Source of the DNA: Williamsia muralis
GTDB lineage: Bacteria; Actinomycetota; Actinomycetes; Mycobacteriales; Mycobacteriaceae
Assembly: GCF_002735905.1 (NCBI RefSeq)
Contig: NZ_PEBD01000010.1
Location: 1,178,001-1,242,000 of the forward strand
Length of the DNA: 64,000 bases
Direction of reading: 5' to 3'
The notes below the pieces were generated by a model. The model made no database searches. It had not been told where the DNA came from and worked only from the letters and a program-made list of their open reading frames with translations. Of this stretch, positions 26,460 to 36,144 are shown one piece after another (the stretch's first letter is position 1; every line of letters begins with the position of its first letter). A program made the position numbers and the translations under genes.

Positions 26460-27472
26460 CCGCTGGAAAACACGTCACTGGAAGGTCCGACCGCGTCTGG
26501 ACGCCCATCGCGTCCGCGCCCGAAGATTCGCCGCAGGCCGAGTGGGCCGCCGATCACAGCTGGGACCGACCAGACTGGTCTGTCGAGGAGTTGGTGGCCG
26601 CAAAACGCGGCCGCACGGTGTCGGTGGTCCTGCCGGCGCTGAACGAGGAAGACACCGTCGCGGATGTGATCGCCTCGATCCGTCCACTCGTCGGCACCCT
26701 GGTCGATGAACTCGTCGTGCTCGACTCGGGCTCGACCGACGCCACCGCCGAGCGGGCTCGCGCGGCCGGTGCCCAGGTGATCACCCGTGAAGAGGCGGTT
26801 CCCGAGGTGGAGCCGGTTCGCGGCAAAGGGGAAGTCCTGTGGCGTTCGCTGGCCGCCACCACCGGCGATCTCATCGCTTTTGTCGACTCGGACCTCATCG
26901 ATCCCGATCCGATGTTCGTGCCAAAACTGCTCGGACCGCTGCTGATCAACGAGGACATCCAATTGGTGAAGGGCTTCTATCGACGCCCGCTCCGTACGGG
27001 TCAGGGTGAGGACGCCAACGGAGGCGGCCGCGTCACCGAACTGGTTGCCAGGCCGCTGCTCGCGTCCTTCAAGCCTGATCTCACCGCGGTGCTGCAACCT
27101 CTCGGAGGCGAATACGCCGGCACCCGGGAACTGCTGTGCGCCGTTCCTTTCGCCCCCGGTTACGGAGTGGAGATCGGGTTGCTCGTCGACACCTACGACC
27201 GCTACGGGATGGCCGGCATCGGCCAGGTCAACCTGGGTGTCCGCACCCACCGCAACCGCCCTCTTGTGGAGCTCGGGGTGATGAGCCGCCAGATCGTCGG
27301 CACTCTGATGGGTCGCTGCGGCATCGAGGACTCGGGTGTGGGGCTCACCCAGTTCAAGATTCAGCCCGACGGCACCTTCACACCCAAGACCACCGATGTC
27401 TACCTCGCTGATCGACCCGCGATGAACACCTTGCGGCCGATGGCCGCCACGCGAGCGCGCCGCGCCTCGTAA
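26456..27472 (+). CDS. gpgS: glucosyl-3-phosphoglycerate synthase
   Basis: 338 residues, GT81/GT-A fold. VVLPALNEEDTVADVI, VLDSGSTDAT, the metal-binding FVDSDLIDPDP, and GVEIGLLVDTYDRYG are all present. It joins glucose from UDP- or ADP-glucose to 3-phosphoglycerate, the first step of methylglucose lipopolysaccharide synthesis. Its coupling to folP2 and the nearby glg genes match mycobacteria. The ATG overlaps the folP2 stop. A strong hairpin 28 bases after its stop ends the run. Confidence 0.93.
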   Translation: MTAGKHVTGRSDRVWTPIASAPEDSPQAEWAADHSWDRPDWSVEELVAAKRGRTVSVVLPALNEEDTVADVIASIRPLVGTLVDELVVLDSGSTDATAERARAAGAQVITREEAVPEVEPVRGKGEVLWRSLAATTGDLIAFVDSDLIDPDPMFVPKLLGPLLINEDIQLVKGFYRRPLRTGQGEDANGGGRVTELVARPLLASFKPDLTAVLQPLGGEYAGTRELLCAVPFAPGYGVEIGLLVDTYDRYGMAGIGQVNLGVRTHRNRPLVELGVMSRQIVGTLMGRCGIEDSGVGLTQFKIQPDGTFTPKTTDVYLADRPAMNTLRPMAATRARRAS

Positions 27473-27499
27473 CGGTCGACCCACCGGCACCACAGCACC

Positions 27500-27536
27500 A
27501 AAGACGATCCATCTGCAGAGCAGGTGGATCGTCTTT
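27500..27536 (+). terminator. terminator-like hairpin after gpgS
   Basis: Perfect 12-bp arms AAAGACGATCCA (27500-27511) and TGGATCGTCTTT (27525-27536) with a 13-base loop. The right arm ends in TTT but no longer U-tract follows, so it is a hairpin-type terminator rather than a classical one. Confidence 0.6.
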
Positions 27537-27567
27537 GCATGTGCAGCGCCCCGGTCGGCTACCGTAA

Positions 27568-27583
27568 CTAGAACATGTTCTAG
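27568..27583. promoter_or_regulatory. KstR-like operator palindrome
   Basis: CTAGAACATGTTCTAG is a perfect 16-base palindrome that contains the KstR core TNNAACNNGTTNNA at 27569-27582. It lies 34 bases before the SDR gene start and after the terminator hairpin, where a repressor would act on the SDR/decarboxylase promoter. KstR controls sterol-catabolism genes in mycobacteria and rhodococci. Confidence 0.65.
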
Positions 27584-27617
27584 CAAGGTGTCCGTTCACA
27601 CTTCGGGGAGTTGGTCG

Positions 27618-28493
27618 ATGTCAGGTTCGATGACGGGTAAGTCCGTTCTGGTCACCGGTGGCGGCAGTGGAATCGGCGCGGGAATCGCCGGTGCACTCGC
27701 CGAGCAGGGGGCCAAGGTGACGATTGTCGGTCGCAACGCCGAGCGCCTCGGCGAGACGGCCGACAAACTCAACGCAGCACTGGTGGACGGCTCGGTGCAC
27801 GCTCACGCCGGCGACATCACCGACGAGGATCAGGTCGCGGAGGCGGTGGCCGCGGCCGCGGCTCTCACCGGGCGCCTGGACGGAATCGTCGCGTGCGCCG
27901 GCGGTAGTGAGACCATCGGCCCGATCACCCAGATGGACACCGCTGCGTGGAAACGCACCATCGACCTCAACCTGAACGGCACGATGTTCACCATCAAGCA
28001 CGGCGGGCGCGAGCTCGTGCGGGCCGGCGGTGGGTCGATCGTGGCCATCTCGTCGATCGCTGCGAGCAACACACACCGATGGTTCGGGGCGTACGGCGTC
28101 ACCAAGTCGGGTGTCGATCATCTCGTTGCGCTGGCCGCAGACGAGTTGGGCGCCAGCAACGTTCGCGTCAACGGAATCCGGCCGGGCCTGACACGCACCG
28201 AATTGGTGGGCATGATCGTGGACGACCCGACGCTGAGCGAGGACTACCGGGTGAGCACCCCGCTGCCCCGTGTCGGTGAGGTGGAGGACATCGCCGCGCT
28301 GGCGCGATTCCTGCTCGGTGACGAATCATCCTGGATCACCGGGCAGGTCATCAATGTGGACGGGGGCCAGATGCTGCGGCGTGGTCCCGACTTCAGTTCC
28401 ATGCTCGAGCCGTTGTTCGGAGCCGAGGGCTTGCGCGGAGTCGTCCACACGGAGAGTGACGGAGTCGAGAACACAGAGGAGGCAAGGTCATGA
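27618..28493 (+). CDS. short-chain dehydrogenase/reductase
   Basis: 291 residues, classical SDR. NAD(P)-binding VTGGGSGIGAGIAG, cofactor stabilising CAGGS, catalytic Ser in ISSIAAS, YGVTKSG with the Tyr and Lys, and INVDGGQMLRRGPDF at the end. ATG 27618 follows GGGGAG. It lies behind a KstR-like operator and its stop overlaps the acetoacetate-decarboxylase-like gene (ATGA), so both probably serve one lipid or sterol degradation step. The substrate is unknown. Confidence 0.88.
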   Translation: MSGSMTGKSVLVTGGGSGIGAGIAGALAEQGAKVTIVGRNAERLGETADKLNAALVDGSVHAHAGDITDEDQVAEAVAAAAALTGRLDGIVACAGGSETIGPITQMDTAAWKRTIDLNLNGTMFTIKHGGRELVRAGGGSIVAISSIAASNTHRWFGAYGVTKSGVDHLVALAADELGASNVRVNGIRPGLTRTELVGMIVDDPTLSEDYRVSTPLPRVGEVEDIAALARFLLGDESSWITGQVINVDGGQMLRRGPDFSSMLEPLFGAEGLRGVVHTESDGVENTEEARS

Positions 28494-29227
28494 CCACCGC
28501 ACATCAGGTGTTGGGCGCCGAGGTGCAGATGCCGGTACGGGTCCGTGATGCGAGCTGCTTTGTTGCCGGGTTCACCGCATCGGCGTCAGCGGCGCAGGCC
28601 GCGATCGACGAGACAGGGCTGCAGGTGATGCAGGTGCGCCCGGGCCGGGCGATGTGCATGCTCGTATTCGTCGATTACGTGGACGGAGATCTCGGTCCCT
28701 ACAACGAATTCGGGGTGTGTCTGCTCGTCGGTGATCGGGAACGCCGTGGCGCGTCGATCGTTTCGAATCTGAGGGATCTGGCTGCCGGGCGGGCACGTGC
28801 CCTCGTACACCGACTTCCCGTCGACGGCGAGTTCACTCTTGCTGCGGGCCGGGGTATCTGGGGATTCCCCAAGACACTGGCCGACTTCGACGTCGACCAT
28901 CGCAGCGCGACGAAGCGGGGCGTGGTCAGCGAGGGCGGACAGATGATCGCTGCATTGACGGTGCGGCCGGGCATCAAGGTTCCCGATTCCAGCGCCACGA
29001 CAGTCTTGCGTGCCTACTCACATCTCGACGGGGTCACCAGGGAGACCCCATGGGTGTTGAACAACACCAAGAACACCCGCACCCGCCTCGGCGGCGCCGA
29101 TCTGCAGCTGGGTTCGCATCCGATCGCCGATGAGCTGCGAAGCCTGAAGCTGGGACGTCGGGCGTTGATGACATCGTCGGTCGGCCACCTGGAGATGACG
29201 TTCGAGGACGCCGAGCGGGTGTCATAG
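28490..29227 (+). CDS. acetoacetate decarboxylase-domain protein
   Basis: 245 residues, acetoacetate decarboxylase (ADC) fold. MCMLVFVDYVDGDLGPYNEFGVCLLV is the typical first strand pair and GRGIWGFPKTLADFDV the second conserved block. Classical ADC uses a Schiff-base Lys; the Lys in GFPKTLADF is the best placed candidate here. The family includes enzymes of other chemistry, so only the fold is certain. It is co-translated with the SDR and likely under the same KstR-like operator. Confidence 0.82.
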   Translation: MTTAHQVLGAEVQMPVRVRDASCFVAGFTASASAAQAAIDETGLQVMQVRPGRAMCMLVFVDYVDGDLGPYNEFGVCLLVGDRERRGASIVSNLRDLAAGRARALVHRLPVDGEFTLAAGRGIWGFPKTLADFDVDHRSATKRGVVSEGGQMIAALTVRPGIKVPDSSATTVLRAYSHLDGVTRETPWVLNNTKNTRTRLGGADLQLGSHPIADELRSLKLGRRALMTSSVGHLEMTFEDAERVS

Positions 29228-29234
29228 TGGATGG

Positions 29235-29555
29235 GTGCTGACGTTACTGCTCTACCTGCTGATCATGATCGCCGTGATCGGTGTCGTGTTCGCCGTTGTC
29301 TGGGTGGTGTTCGGGCGGTCGGAAGACCTTCCGCCCCTTGAACCGGGCACCACGCTGACGCGGCTGCCGCGCGCCGGGATCACCGGCGACGACGTCCGGT
29401 CCCTGCGGTTCGCGCAAGTGACCCGCGGCTACAAAGCGGGCGAAGTGGACTGGGCCCTGGAGAAGCTCGCCAGGGAAATCGATGAACTCAGGTCGGCGCT
29501 TTACCGGCTCCAGGCGCGTGATGAGGTCGAAAGCCCAGCGCAAGAGGCAGAATAA
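29235..29555 (+). CDS. small membrane-anchored DivIVA-domain protein (Rv1209-like)
   Basis: 106 residues. One N-terminal transmembrane segment (3-27) precedes a soluble part: RSLRFAQVTRGYKAGEVDWALEKLAREIDEL, the DivIVA-like F-x-x-x-x-x-GY motif that starts its coiled coil. DivIVA-type domains sense membrane curvature or link to polar growth. In M. tuberculosis Rv1209 sits after gpgS and looks the same. The GTG start follows TGGATGG and is the likeliest. Confidence 0.82.
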   Translation: MLTLLLYLLIMIAVIGVVFAVVWVVFGRSEDLPPLEPGTTLTRLPRAGITGDDVRSLRFAQVTRGYKAGEVDWALEKLAREIDELRSALYRLQARDEVESPAQEAE

Positions 29556-29682
29556 CCCGTCAGTAGTCCGTACTATAGAAGCCGACCAGCGTATAACCGC
29601 GCGGTGTCAACGGATATTGGCACCGACCGAATAAGATCAGACTTCGACGCCGACTGCGGCAGCGAATCTGAAGGGAGCAGAG

Positions 29683-29850
29683 ATGGCGGCGATGAAGCCA
29701 CGGACCGGGGACGGTCCCCTTGAAGCAACCAAGGAAGGGCGAGGAATCGTTGTACGCATCCCCATCGAGGGTGGCGGCCGACTGGTTGTCGAGCTGACCT
29801 CGGACGAGGCAGCGGCATTGGGTGAAGAACTGCGTGGGGTGACCGCCTGA
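29683..29850 (+). CDS. DUF3117 small protein (Rv1211-like)
   Basis: 55 residues, MAAMKPRTGDGPLEATKEG then a compact beta-rich end ending RLVVELTSDEAAALGEELRG. DUF3117 is a highly conserved actinobacterial protein of unknown function that sits next to glgA in mycobacteria. The ribosome-binding site AAGGGAG lies six bases upstream of the ATG. The DNA-glycosylase gene tagA that precedes it in M. tuberculosis is absent here. Its short length makes it easy to miss in automated calls. Confidence 0.88.
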   Translation: MAAMKPRTGDGPLEATKEGRGIVVRIPIEGGGRLVVELTSDEAAALGEELRGVTA

Positions 29851-29888
29851 TCCGGTGACACGCAGCAACAACAAGGAGACGATCGACC

Positions 29889-30725
29889 ATGCTTTCTGCA
29901 GTGGTCGATCTCTTGTGTTGTCCGGTGTGCCGGGCACCGTTCGAGTGCGCCGACCGTACTCTCTGGTGCACCGGCGGCCATAGCTTTGACATTTCGAAGC
30001 AGGGATACGTCAGCCTGCTCGGGGGCGGGGGGAGCAGTTTTCGTTCGGACACCGCCGAGATGCTCGGTGCCCGAACAAGATTCTTGAACGCGGGTTTCTA
30101 CGACCCTATTCTCTCCGCGGTACGCGATCAGTGCGCGCCTGGCGCAACGATTCTCGATGTGGGTGCGGGTACCGGGCATTACCTGTCGGCGGCGGTCGAT
30201 GCGTCGGGTGGGCGCGGCGTCGGCATCGACCTCTCGAAGATCGCGGCGCGGCAACTCGGTCGGCTGCCCGGGGAGATCGGTGCCGTCGTCGCTGATGGCT
30301 GGCAACCCTTTCCGGTCGCCGATCAGGTGATCGACCTTGCGTTGTCGGTGTTCTCGCCGCGCAACATACCCGAGTTCGCAAGAGTGCTCAGGGCCGACGG
30401 CAAGCTGGTGGTGGTGACCCCGACACCTCGCCACCTACGCGAACTGGTGGACGCCGTCGGCATGATCGGTGTGGACAAGGACAAGTCCGAGCGGATCGGC
30501 AACAGCATGGCGGGCACCTTCGTCCGCATCGAACGCACACTGGTCGAGTACTCGGTTGCCCTGTCGCACTCGGAGACAGCCGATGTGGTCCTCATGGGTC
30601 CGTCCGCATTCCATCTGACAACGGGCGACGTCGCCACGAAGCTCTCCGGTCTGCCCGACCCGCTGTCGGTGACGGTGTCGACGACCGTCCAGGTGTATCA
30701 GCTTGTGGCGCAGACGGTTTCGTAG
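29889..30725 (+). CDS. 23S rRNA guanine methyltransferase, RlmA/TlrB-like
   Basis: 278 residues. A zinc-binding start (Cys 11, Cys 14, Cys 27, His 31 in CPVC and CTGGH) is followed by KQGYVSLL, a Rossmann SAM motif ILDVGAGTGHY and the SPRNIPEFARVLRADGKLVVVTP block. RlmA/TlrB enzymes methylate N1 of G745/G748 in 23S rRNA helix 35. AAGGAG lies nine bases before the ATG. The gene converges with glgA and overlaps it by 28 bases. Target position is inferred from family. Confidence 0.85.
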   Translation: MLSAVVDLLCCPVCRAPFECADRTLWCTGGHSFDISKQGYVSLLGGGGSSFRSDTAEMLGARTRFLNAGFYDPILSAVRDQCAPGATILDVGAGTGHYLSAAVDASGGRGVGIDLSKIAARQLGRLPGEIGAVVADGWQPFPVADQVIDLALSVFSPRNIPEFARVLRADGKLVVVTPTPRHLRELVDAVGMIGVDKDKSERIGNSMAGTFVRIERTLVEYSVALSHSETADVVLMGPSAFHLTTGDVATKLSGLPDPLSVTVSTTVQVYQLVAQTVS

Positions 30726-31867
30726 ATCGACAGCGTCTGCTCGGCGATCGAGTCCCACGAGAATTCGGCAATCGCGCGTTCGCGGCCGGCTGCACCCATG
30801 GCGGCGGCCTGAACCGGGTCTGCGACCACCCGATTCACTGCCGCGGCAAGATCGTGTTCGAAGTCGCGGGCGTTGTCCTCGCTGTAATGCACCAGGAGGC
30901 CGGTGACCTCGTCGCGGACCACCTCGGGAATGCCACCGACGTCAGAGGCCACCACTGCGGTGCCGCATGCCATCGCTTCCAAGTTGACGATCCCGAGCGG
31001 CTCGTAGATCGACGGGCAGATGAATACGGTTGCAGCCGAGAGGATTTCCCGGACCTTCTCGGTGGGCAACATCTCGCGCACCCAGAACACCCCCGAACGT
31101 GCGGCGGAAAGGTGCTCCACGGCTTCGGCGATCTCGGCACCGATCTCAGGAGTGTCGGGTGCGCCGGCACACAGCACCAGCTGCAGATCGGGGTCCATGT
31201 GGTGGGCCGCGGCGATCAGGTGGCGAACACCCTTCTGCCGGGTGATGCGACCGACGAACACCGCGATGGGGCGTGTCGGATCGACGCCGATGTCGGTCAG
31301 GACCGATGTCGAGTCGGCGGCGTCCACCGGATGCCACGTGTGGGTGTCGATGCCATTGCGGACCACATGCACCTTGTCCGGGTCGAGGCGCGGATACGCA
31401 TCGCACACGTCGATCCGCATGCCGGAACTGACCGCGATCACGGCATCTGCGTATTCGACGGCGTTCTTTTCCACCCAGCTCGACACGCGGTACCCACCGC
31501 CGAGTTGCTCGGCTTTCCAGGGTCTGCGGGGTTCGAGTGAATGTGCGGTCAGCACATGGGGTATCCCGTGCAGCTGCGCGGCGAGGTGGCCGGCGAGACC
31601 GGTGTACCAGGTGTGTGAATGGGCGACCGACGCACCTTCGGCGGCCACCGCCATCCGTAGATCCGACGACAGTGTGGTGATCGCGGCGTTGGCGCCTTCG
31701 AGACCGGGGTCGACTCCGTGGACCTGGGCGGTCTCACGTGGAGCGCCCATGCAGTGCACGTCGACCGTGGCGAGGTGGCGCAGATGTCGCACCAATTCGG
31801 TGACGTGGACTCCGGCGCCGCCGTACACTTCTGGTGGATATTCCCTGGTCATCATCGCCACGCGCAT
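30698..31867 (-). CDS. glgA: glycogen synthase GlgA/GlgM (GT4)
   Basis: 389 residues, matching the 387-residue actinobacterial GT4 type, not the longer GT5 type. MRVAMMTREYPPEVYGGAGVHVTEL is the acceptor-side loop; CPSIYEPLGIVNLEAMACGTAVVASDVGGIPEVV is the donor-binding EX7E region. In mycobacteria this enzyme (Rv1212c) makes maltose 1-phosphate from ADP-glucose for glucan. TAGCGT seven bases before the ATG suggests a leaderless message. It is divergent from glgC. Confidence 0.93.
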   Translation of the reverse strand: MRVAMMTREYPPEVYGGAGVHVTELVRHLRHLATVDVHCMGAPRETAQVHGVDPGLEGANAAITTLSSDLRMAVAAEGASVAHSHTWYTGLAGHLAAQLHGIPHVLTAHSLEPRRPWKAEQLGGGYRVSSWVEKNAVEYADAVIAVSSGMRIDVCDAYPRLDPDKVHVVRNGIDTHTWHPVDAADSTSVLTDIGVDPTRPIAVFVGRITRQKGVRHLIAAAHHMDPDLQLVLCAGAPDTPEIGAEIAEAVEHLSAARSGVFWVREMLPTEKVREILSAATVFICPSIYEPLGIVNLEAMACGTAVVASDVGGIPEVVRDEVTGLLVHYSEDNARDFEHDLAAAVNRVVADPVQAAAMGAAGRERAIAEFSWDSIAEQTLSIYETVCATS

Positions 31868-31874
31868 GGGTCTG

Positions 31875-31880
31875 ACGCTA
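31875..31880 (-). promoter_or_regulatory. -10 hexamer of glgA (leaderless)
   Basis: TAGCGT on the minus strand with seven bases before ATG 31867. This spacing places the transcription start at or next to the start codon. No clear -35 is visible. Confidence 0.4.
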
Positions 31881-32008
31881 GTCGGACGAAGGCCGTAACG
31901 CCATCGGTGCACTTCAATGCCGCCGTGTGATCAGAAGTTGTGTCGCGATAGCGCAAGCGATTTCGAAACTCTCGCCTGTTGTCTCTGGCCGCGACGTCAG
32001 TTGACGGA

Positions 32009-32014
32009 TAGGTT
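32009..32014 (+). promoter_or_regulatory. -10 hexamer of glgC (leaderless)
   Basis: TAGGTT with six bases before GTG 32021. Message would begin near the start codon; the AAGGG between them is too close to serve as an ordinary ribosome-binding site. Confidence 0.4.
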
Positions 32015-32020
32015 TAAGGG

Positions 32021-33238
32021 GTGATTTCACAGCGCCACGTCCTCGGGATCGTCCTCGCCGGCGGCGAGGGGAAACGACTCTTTCCGTTGACGATGGACCG
32101 CGCCAAGCCCGCCGTGCCGTTCGGTGGCGGATACCGGCTCATCGACTTCGTCCTCAGCAACCTCGTCAACGCCGGGTATTCGCGGCTGTGCGTGCTCACG
32201 CAGTACAAGTCGCACTCGCTCGACCGCCACATCTCGCAGACCTGGCGGCCATCGGGGTTCAACGGCGAATACATCACGCCTGTCCCGGCGCAGCAACGGC
32301 TCGGACCCCGCTGGTACACAGGCAGCGCCGATGCGATCTTCCAGTCGTTGAACCTGGTCTACGACGAGGAGCCCGAGTACATCGTCGTGTTCGGCGCCGA
32401 CCACGTCTACCGGATGGATCCCGAGCAGATGGTCGAGGCCCACATCGCTTCTGGTGCCGAGTGCACGGTCGCGGGCATCCGGGTTCCGCGCGCGGAGGCC
32501 GTGGCGTTCGGCTGTATCGATTCCGACGACAGCGGCAAGATCACCCAGTTCCTCGAGAAGCCCGCCGATCCGCCCGGCACGCCGGACGATCCGGACGCGA
32601 CGTTCGCATCGATGGGCAACTACGTCTTCACGGCCGACGCCTTGGTGCGGGCGATCAAGGCCGACGCCGACAATCCCGACTCCGACCACGACATGGGCGG
32701 CGACATCATCCCGGCCTTCGTCGACCGCGGTGAGGCGTTCGTCTACGACTTCAAGGACAACCAGGTGCCCGGGGCCACCGACCGCGACCGCGGATACTGG
32801 CGCGACGTCGGCACCCTCGACGCCTTCTACGACGCCCACATGGACCTGGTGTCGGTGCACCCGATCTTCAACCTCTACAACCGGCGCTGGCCCATCCACG
32901 GCTCCGCGGACTATCTGGTGGCGCCTGCGAAGTTCGTCCAGGGAGGCCTTGCGCAGGAGTCGATGGTGGGGGCGGGGAGCATCATCTCCGCAGCCACCGT
33001 TCGCAACTCTGTCCTGAGTTCCAACGTGATCGTCGAAGACGGCGCCACCGTCGAAGGCAGCGTGCTGATGCCGGGTGTGCGGATCGGTAAAGGTGCGGTC
33101 GTGCGAAAGGCCATCCTGGACAAGAACGTCGTGGTGTCAGACGGCGAGATCGTCGGCGTCGACGAACAACGTGACCGCGAGCGTTTCGCTTTCAGCAACG
33201 GCGGCGTCGTGGCCATCGGCAAGGGCGTACGGGTCTAG
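32021..33238 (+). CDS. glgC: glucose-1-phosphate adenylyltransferase GlgC
   Basis: 405 residues. Nucleotide-binding [36 protein letters not shown], the [13 protein letters not shown] metal site, [21 protein letters not shown] and a C-terminal left-handed helix. It makes ADP-glucose, the glucosyl donor for glycogen and for gpgS/GlgM-type enzymes nearby. The stop shares CTAG with the convergent Nudix gene stop. GTG 32021 is used; leaderless promoter likely. Confidence 0.95.
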   Translation: MISQRHVLGIVLAGGEGKRLFPLTMDRAKPAVPFGGGYRLIDFVLSNLVNAGYSRLCVLTQYKSHSLDRHISQTWRPSGFNGEYITPVPAQQRLGPRWYTGSADAIFQSLNLVYDEEPEYIVVFGADHVYRMDPEQMVEAHIASGAECTVAGIRVPRAEAVAFGCIDSDDSGKITQFLEKPADPPGTPDDPDATFASMGNYVFTADALVRAIKADADNPDSDHDMGGDIIPAFVDRGEAFVYDFKDNQVPGATDRDRGYWRDVGTLDAFYDAHMDLVSVHPIFNLYNRRWPIHGSADYLVAPAKFVQGGLAQESMVGAGSIISAATVRNSVLSSNVIVEDGATVEGSVLMPGVRIGKGAVVRKAILDKNVVVSDGEIVGVDEQRDRERFAFSNGGVVAIGKGVRV

Positions 33239-33810
33239 CGACCGGATGCAGCTCTGAGCGCTGCGTCGATCAGCGCCGGGATGGCGGGGTGTTCGGTGTT
33301 CTCGGGCAGCGCGTCGATGGGCCACCAATCCAGATCCACCGACTCGTCGCTGCGGACGATGGCAGGCAGGGAGCCGTCGGCATTGTCGTTGGCGAACGCC
33401 GCGAACCGTAGGTCGAGGTGTCGGGTGGGTACACCCAGCGAGCAGGTGATCGGGTGCGTGTGGATCTGGACCAGCTCCGGTCTGACGTCGAGGCCGGCGA
33501 TCCCGGACTCCTCCCGTGCCTCGCGAGTGGCGACGTCTGCGATGGTCTCGTCCGTGTCCTCGCAGTGCCCACCGAGCTGGATCCATTTGCCGACCCGGGG
33601 ATGCAAGGTGAGCAGCACGTGGGTGCGGGCCGCGTTGATCACGATGGTCGACGCGGTGATGTGCCCCGCCGCACTCTCGCGAAGGCACCCGCGCGGTGCG
33701 GCCGCCAGGAACGCGAGCACGGTGTGACGTAACGAATCCTGGTGCGGGTCAGGTGCGTGCCATTCGGTGAGCAGTTCAGTGGTCGACCGGTGCAGGCTCT
33801 GGGCGCTCAC
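33235..33810 (-). CDS. Nudix hydrolase attached to the F420 operon
   Basis: 191 residues. Nudix box from [11 protein letters not shown] to REAREESGI, with [13 protein letters not shown] before it. The C-terminal region ([10 protein letters not shown]) resembles IDI/YfcD-like or other Nudix proteins of broad type. The GTG at 33810 overlaps the fbiB stop (GTGA), so it is co-translated with F420 enzymes. A role in F420 turnover or clearing a side product is a plausible but unproven idea. Confidence 0.85.
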   Translation of the reverse strand: MSAQSLHRSTTELLTEWHAPDPHQDSLRHTVLAFLAAAPRGCLRESAAGHITASTIVINAARTHVLLTLHPRVGKWIQLGGHCEDTDETIADVATREAREESGIAGLDVRPELVQIHTHPITCSLGVPTRHLDLRFAAFANDNADGSLPAIVRSDESVDLDWWPIDALPENTEHPAIPALIDAALRAASGR

Positions 33811-35150
33811 AGTTCCACCACCAGGTCGTCGACGTCTGCGGGTGACCGCGGTTCCAGTTGGCCGGCGGGGAATCCGATCGCAACTGTGCCCAGCGGTTCC
33901 CAGTCGGCAGGGAGCCCGAGCTCGGCTCTCACCACGTCCGGCGCGAAGATCGTCGAACCCACCCAGCAACTCCCGACATCACGGACGGCCAGCGCAACGA
34001 GCAGGCCCTGCACGGCGGCGCCGGCGGCCACGGTGAACATCGTGTGCTCCGCCGCCGTCCTCCGGGCCTCCGGATAATCGTGCCGCCCATCGCCTGTCAG
34101 TACGGGAATGACGACTTCCGGCGCCCGATACAGCAATTGACCGCGCGCCACCCTCTTGCTGATCGATGATTCGGTCTTGCCGTCCTCGGTCAGGTCGTGA
34201 TGCCACTGCCGTGCCATGGCGTCCAGCAACGCAACGCGACGGGTGCGGTCGCGCAGCCACACGAAGCGCACCGGACGGCTGTGGTGCGGTGCAGGTGCGG
34301 TCAGGGCGTCGGCGAACGCTGCCCTCATCACGTCGGCCGGTACCGGTTCGTCGGTGAAGTCACGGACCGACCTGCGCATGAGGAGCGCTTGCCGTCGACC
34401 CACATCGATGGCTTCGGCAGTACCCAACCAGAACAGGTCTTCCTCGCCGGGGCGAAGGAGATCTCTTGCGGTGGTGCCGTTTTCGCGCGGAGTCAGACCA
34501 CGCACCACCGCCACCGGGATCTCACCCAGTTTGCCCTTGACGAGATCGGCGGCAGCGGCGAGTTCGTCGGCGACGGCGATGTCGGTGACGATCAGCGGAT
34601 TGCCGTACTCGTCGACCGAACCCTCGTAAGGGTGGGTGACAGCGATGCCTGCGGCTCCGATTGCCACGTCGGTCTGTCCGACCCGCCAGGCCCGTCCCAT
34701 CGTGTCTGTGATCAACACGGCCACGTCGATGCCCAGTCGGTCGCGCAGGGACGCGCGCAGGGCCATAGCGCTGGCGTCAGGATCCGTGGGCAGCAGCGCC
34801 AGTTCGTCACCGTCGACGTTGGAGCCGTCGACGCCCGATGCCGCCTGGACGATGCCGAGCTTGTTCTCGGTGATCAGTGTGCGGCCCTTGCGGGCCACCA
34901 CCCGCACCGCTTCGGAGTCCACGAGGGCGCGACGGGCGATGTCGCGGGCTTCCGGCTCGGTGGGGGCCGGCACCATCCGGCCCTCGACCTTCGAGATGAT
35001 CTTGCTGGTCACCACCAAGATGTCGCCGGTACGCAACCAATCGGCCGCCGTTGCCAAGGCACCGGCGAGGTCGTCACCCGCCCGGAACCGCGGCAGGCCG
35101 GTGATCGGCAGGATCTGGATCGTCCCGCCGGCGGCGTGGTCCTCATCCAT
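33807..35150 (-). CDS. fbiB: coenzyme F420 gamma-glutamyl ligase FbiB
   Basis: 447 residues, close to the 448 of M. tuberculosis FbiB. N-terminal CofE domain: [33 protein letters not shown], and a C-terminal nitroreductase-like FMN domain starting at [12 protein letters not shown]. The two-domain protein adds glutamates to F420-0 and reduces the dehydro form with FMN. ATG 35150 overlaps fbiA by eight bases. The GTGA to Nudix coupling continues the operon. Confidence 0.93.
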   Translation of the reverse strand: MDEDHAAGGTIQILPITGLPRFRAGDDLAGALATAADWLRTGDILVVTSKIISKVEGRMVPAPTEPEARDIARRALVDSEAVRVVARKGRTLITENKLGIVQAASGVDGSNVDGDELALLPTDPDASAMALRASLRDRLGIDVAVLITDTMGRAWRVGQTDVAIGAAGIAVTHPYEGSVDEYGNPLIVTDIAVADELAAAADLVKGKLGEIPVAVVRGLTPRENGTTARDLLRPGEEDLFWLGTAEAIDVGRRQALLMRRSVRDFTDEPVPADVMRAAFADALTAPAPHHSRPVRFVWLRDRTRRVALLDAMARQWHHDLTEDGKTESSISKRVARGQLLYRAPEVVIPVLTGDGRHDYPEARRTAAEHTMFTVAAGAAVQGLLVALAVRDVGSCWVGSTIFAPDVVRAELGLPADWEPLGTVAIGFPAGQLEPRSPADVDDLVVEL

Positions 35151-36144
35151 GCGCCACACCCACGAGGTCACATGCGTCGCGGACCATCTGGGCCGTCGTC
35201 TCCGGATTGCTCATCAGCAGGGGAACAGACGCGACCGTCACTCCGGGGATGTCGGCGGTGTCTCCCTGTGCGATGAGCCACCCGTCGAGGATGCCGTTGC
35301 CGCTACGCGCTCCATAATGTCGACCGACACCTTCCGGGCTGGTCTCGACGCCGATGACCGAGAGACACTCGTCGGCCATGCCGCGCAGGGGACTGGTCCC
35401 GATGATGGGGGAGATGCCGACGACCGGTGCGGCGGTTGTCCGCAACGCTCCCCGGATGCCGGGGACCGAGAGGATCGCACCGACACTGACCACGGGGTTC
35501 GACGGTGCCAGCAAGACGATGTCGGCGTCGGCGATGGCGTCGAGAACCCCGGGCGCGGCTTTGGCATCGTCCGAACCGACTTGGGCGAACCCGTGGGTCG
35601 GGATCTGCGCTCGGTGACGCACCCACCATTCCTGGAAGTGGATGGCGACCTTGTCGTCCTCTTCCTTGCTGACGACGACGTGGGTCTCGTGGCGGTCGTC
35701 GGTGGCGGGCAACAGGCGAACGCCCGGATCCCACCGTCGGCACAACGCTGCGGTCACGTCGCTGAGCCGGTAACCCGCGTCGAGCATCTGCGTGCGGATC
35801 AGATGGGTCGCCAGGTCACGGTCACCCAGCCCGAACCAATCGGGGTCGGCGCCATAGGCAGCCAGTTCCTCCTTGGCGTGCCACGTCTCCCCGCGTCGGC
35901 CCCAGCCGCGCTCGGTGTCGATGCCGTCACCGAGTGTGTACATGCAGGTGTCGAGGTCCGGACAGATCCGGACCCCGTGCATCCACGCGTCGTCTCCCAC
36001 GTTGACGATTGCCGTCACCTCATGGTCGGCCGGGGCGCGACCGGACGCGAGAACCTCCGGGAACGGGGTATGTCCCAGGAGTTCACGAACACCTTGCAGA
36101 AACCGGGCGCCACCGACGCCTCCGACGAGAACCGTCACCTTCAC
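35143..36144 (-). CDS. fbiA: phosphoenolpyruvyl/2-phospholactate transferase FbiA
   Basis: 333 residues (M. tuberculosis: 331). CofD-like [13 protein letters not shown] at the start, [35 protein letters not shown] and [14 protein letters not shown] are the hallmark motifs. It joins F0 to a phospholactate or phosphoenolpyruvate moiety in F420 synthesis. GTG 36144 begins right at the conserved first strand; a TACCCT eight bases upstream may be a -10 of a leaderless message. It opens the operon fbiA-fbiB-nudix. Confidence 0.93.
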   Translation of the reverse strand: MKVTVLVGGVGGARFLQGVRELLGHTPFPEVLASGRAPADHEVTAIVNVGDDAWMHGVRICPDLDTCMYTLGDGIDTERGWGRRGETWHAKEELAAYGADPDWFGLGDRDLATHLIRTQMLDAGYRLSDVTAALCRRWDPGVRLLPATDDRHETHVVVSKEEDDKVAIHFQEWWVRHRAQIPTHGFAQVGSDDAKAAPGVLDAIADADIVLLAPSNPVVSVGAILSVPGIRGALRTTAAPVVGISPIIGTSPLRGMADECLSVIGVETSPEGVGRHYGARSGNGILDGWLIAQGDTADIPGVTVASVPLLMSNPETTAQMVRDACDLVGVAHG

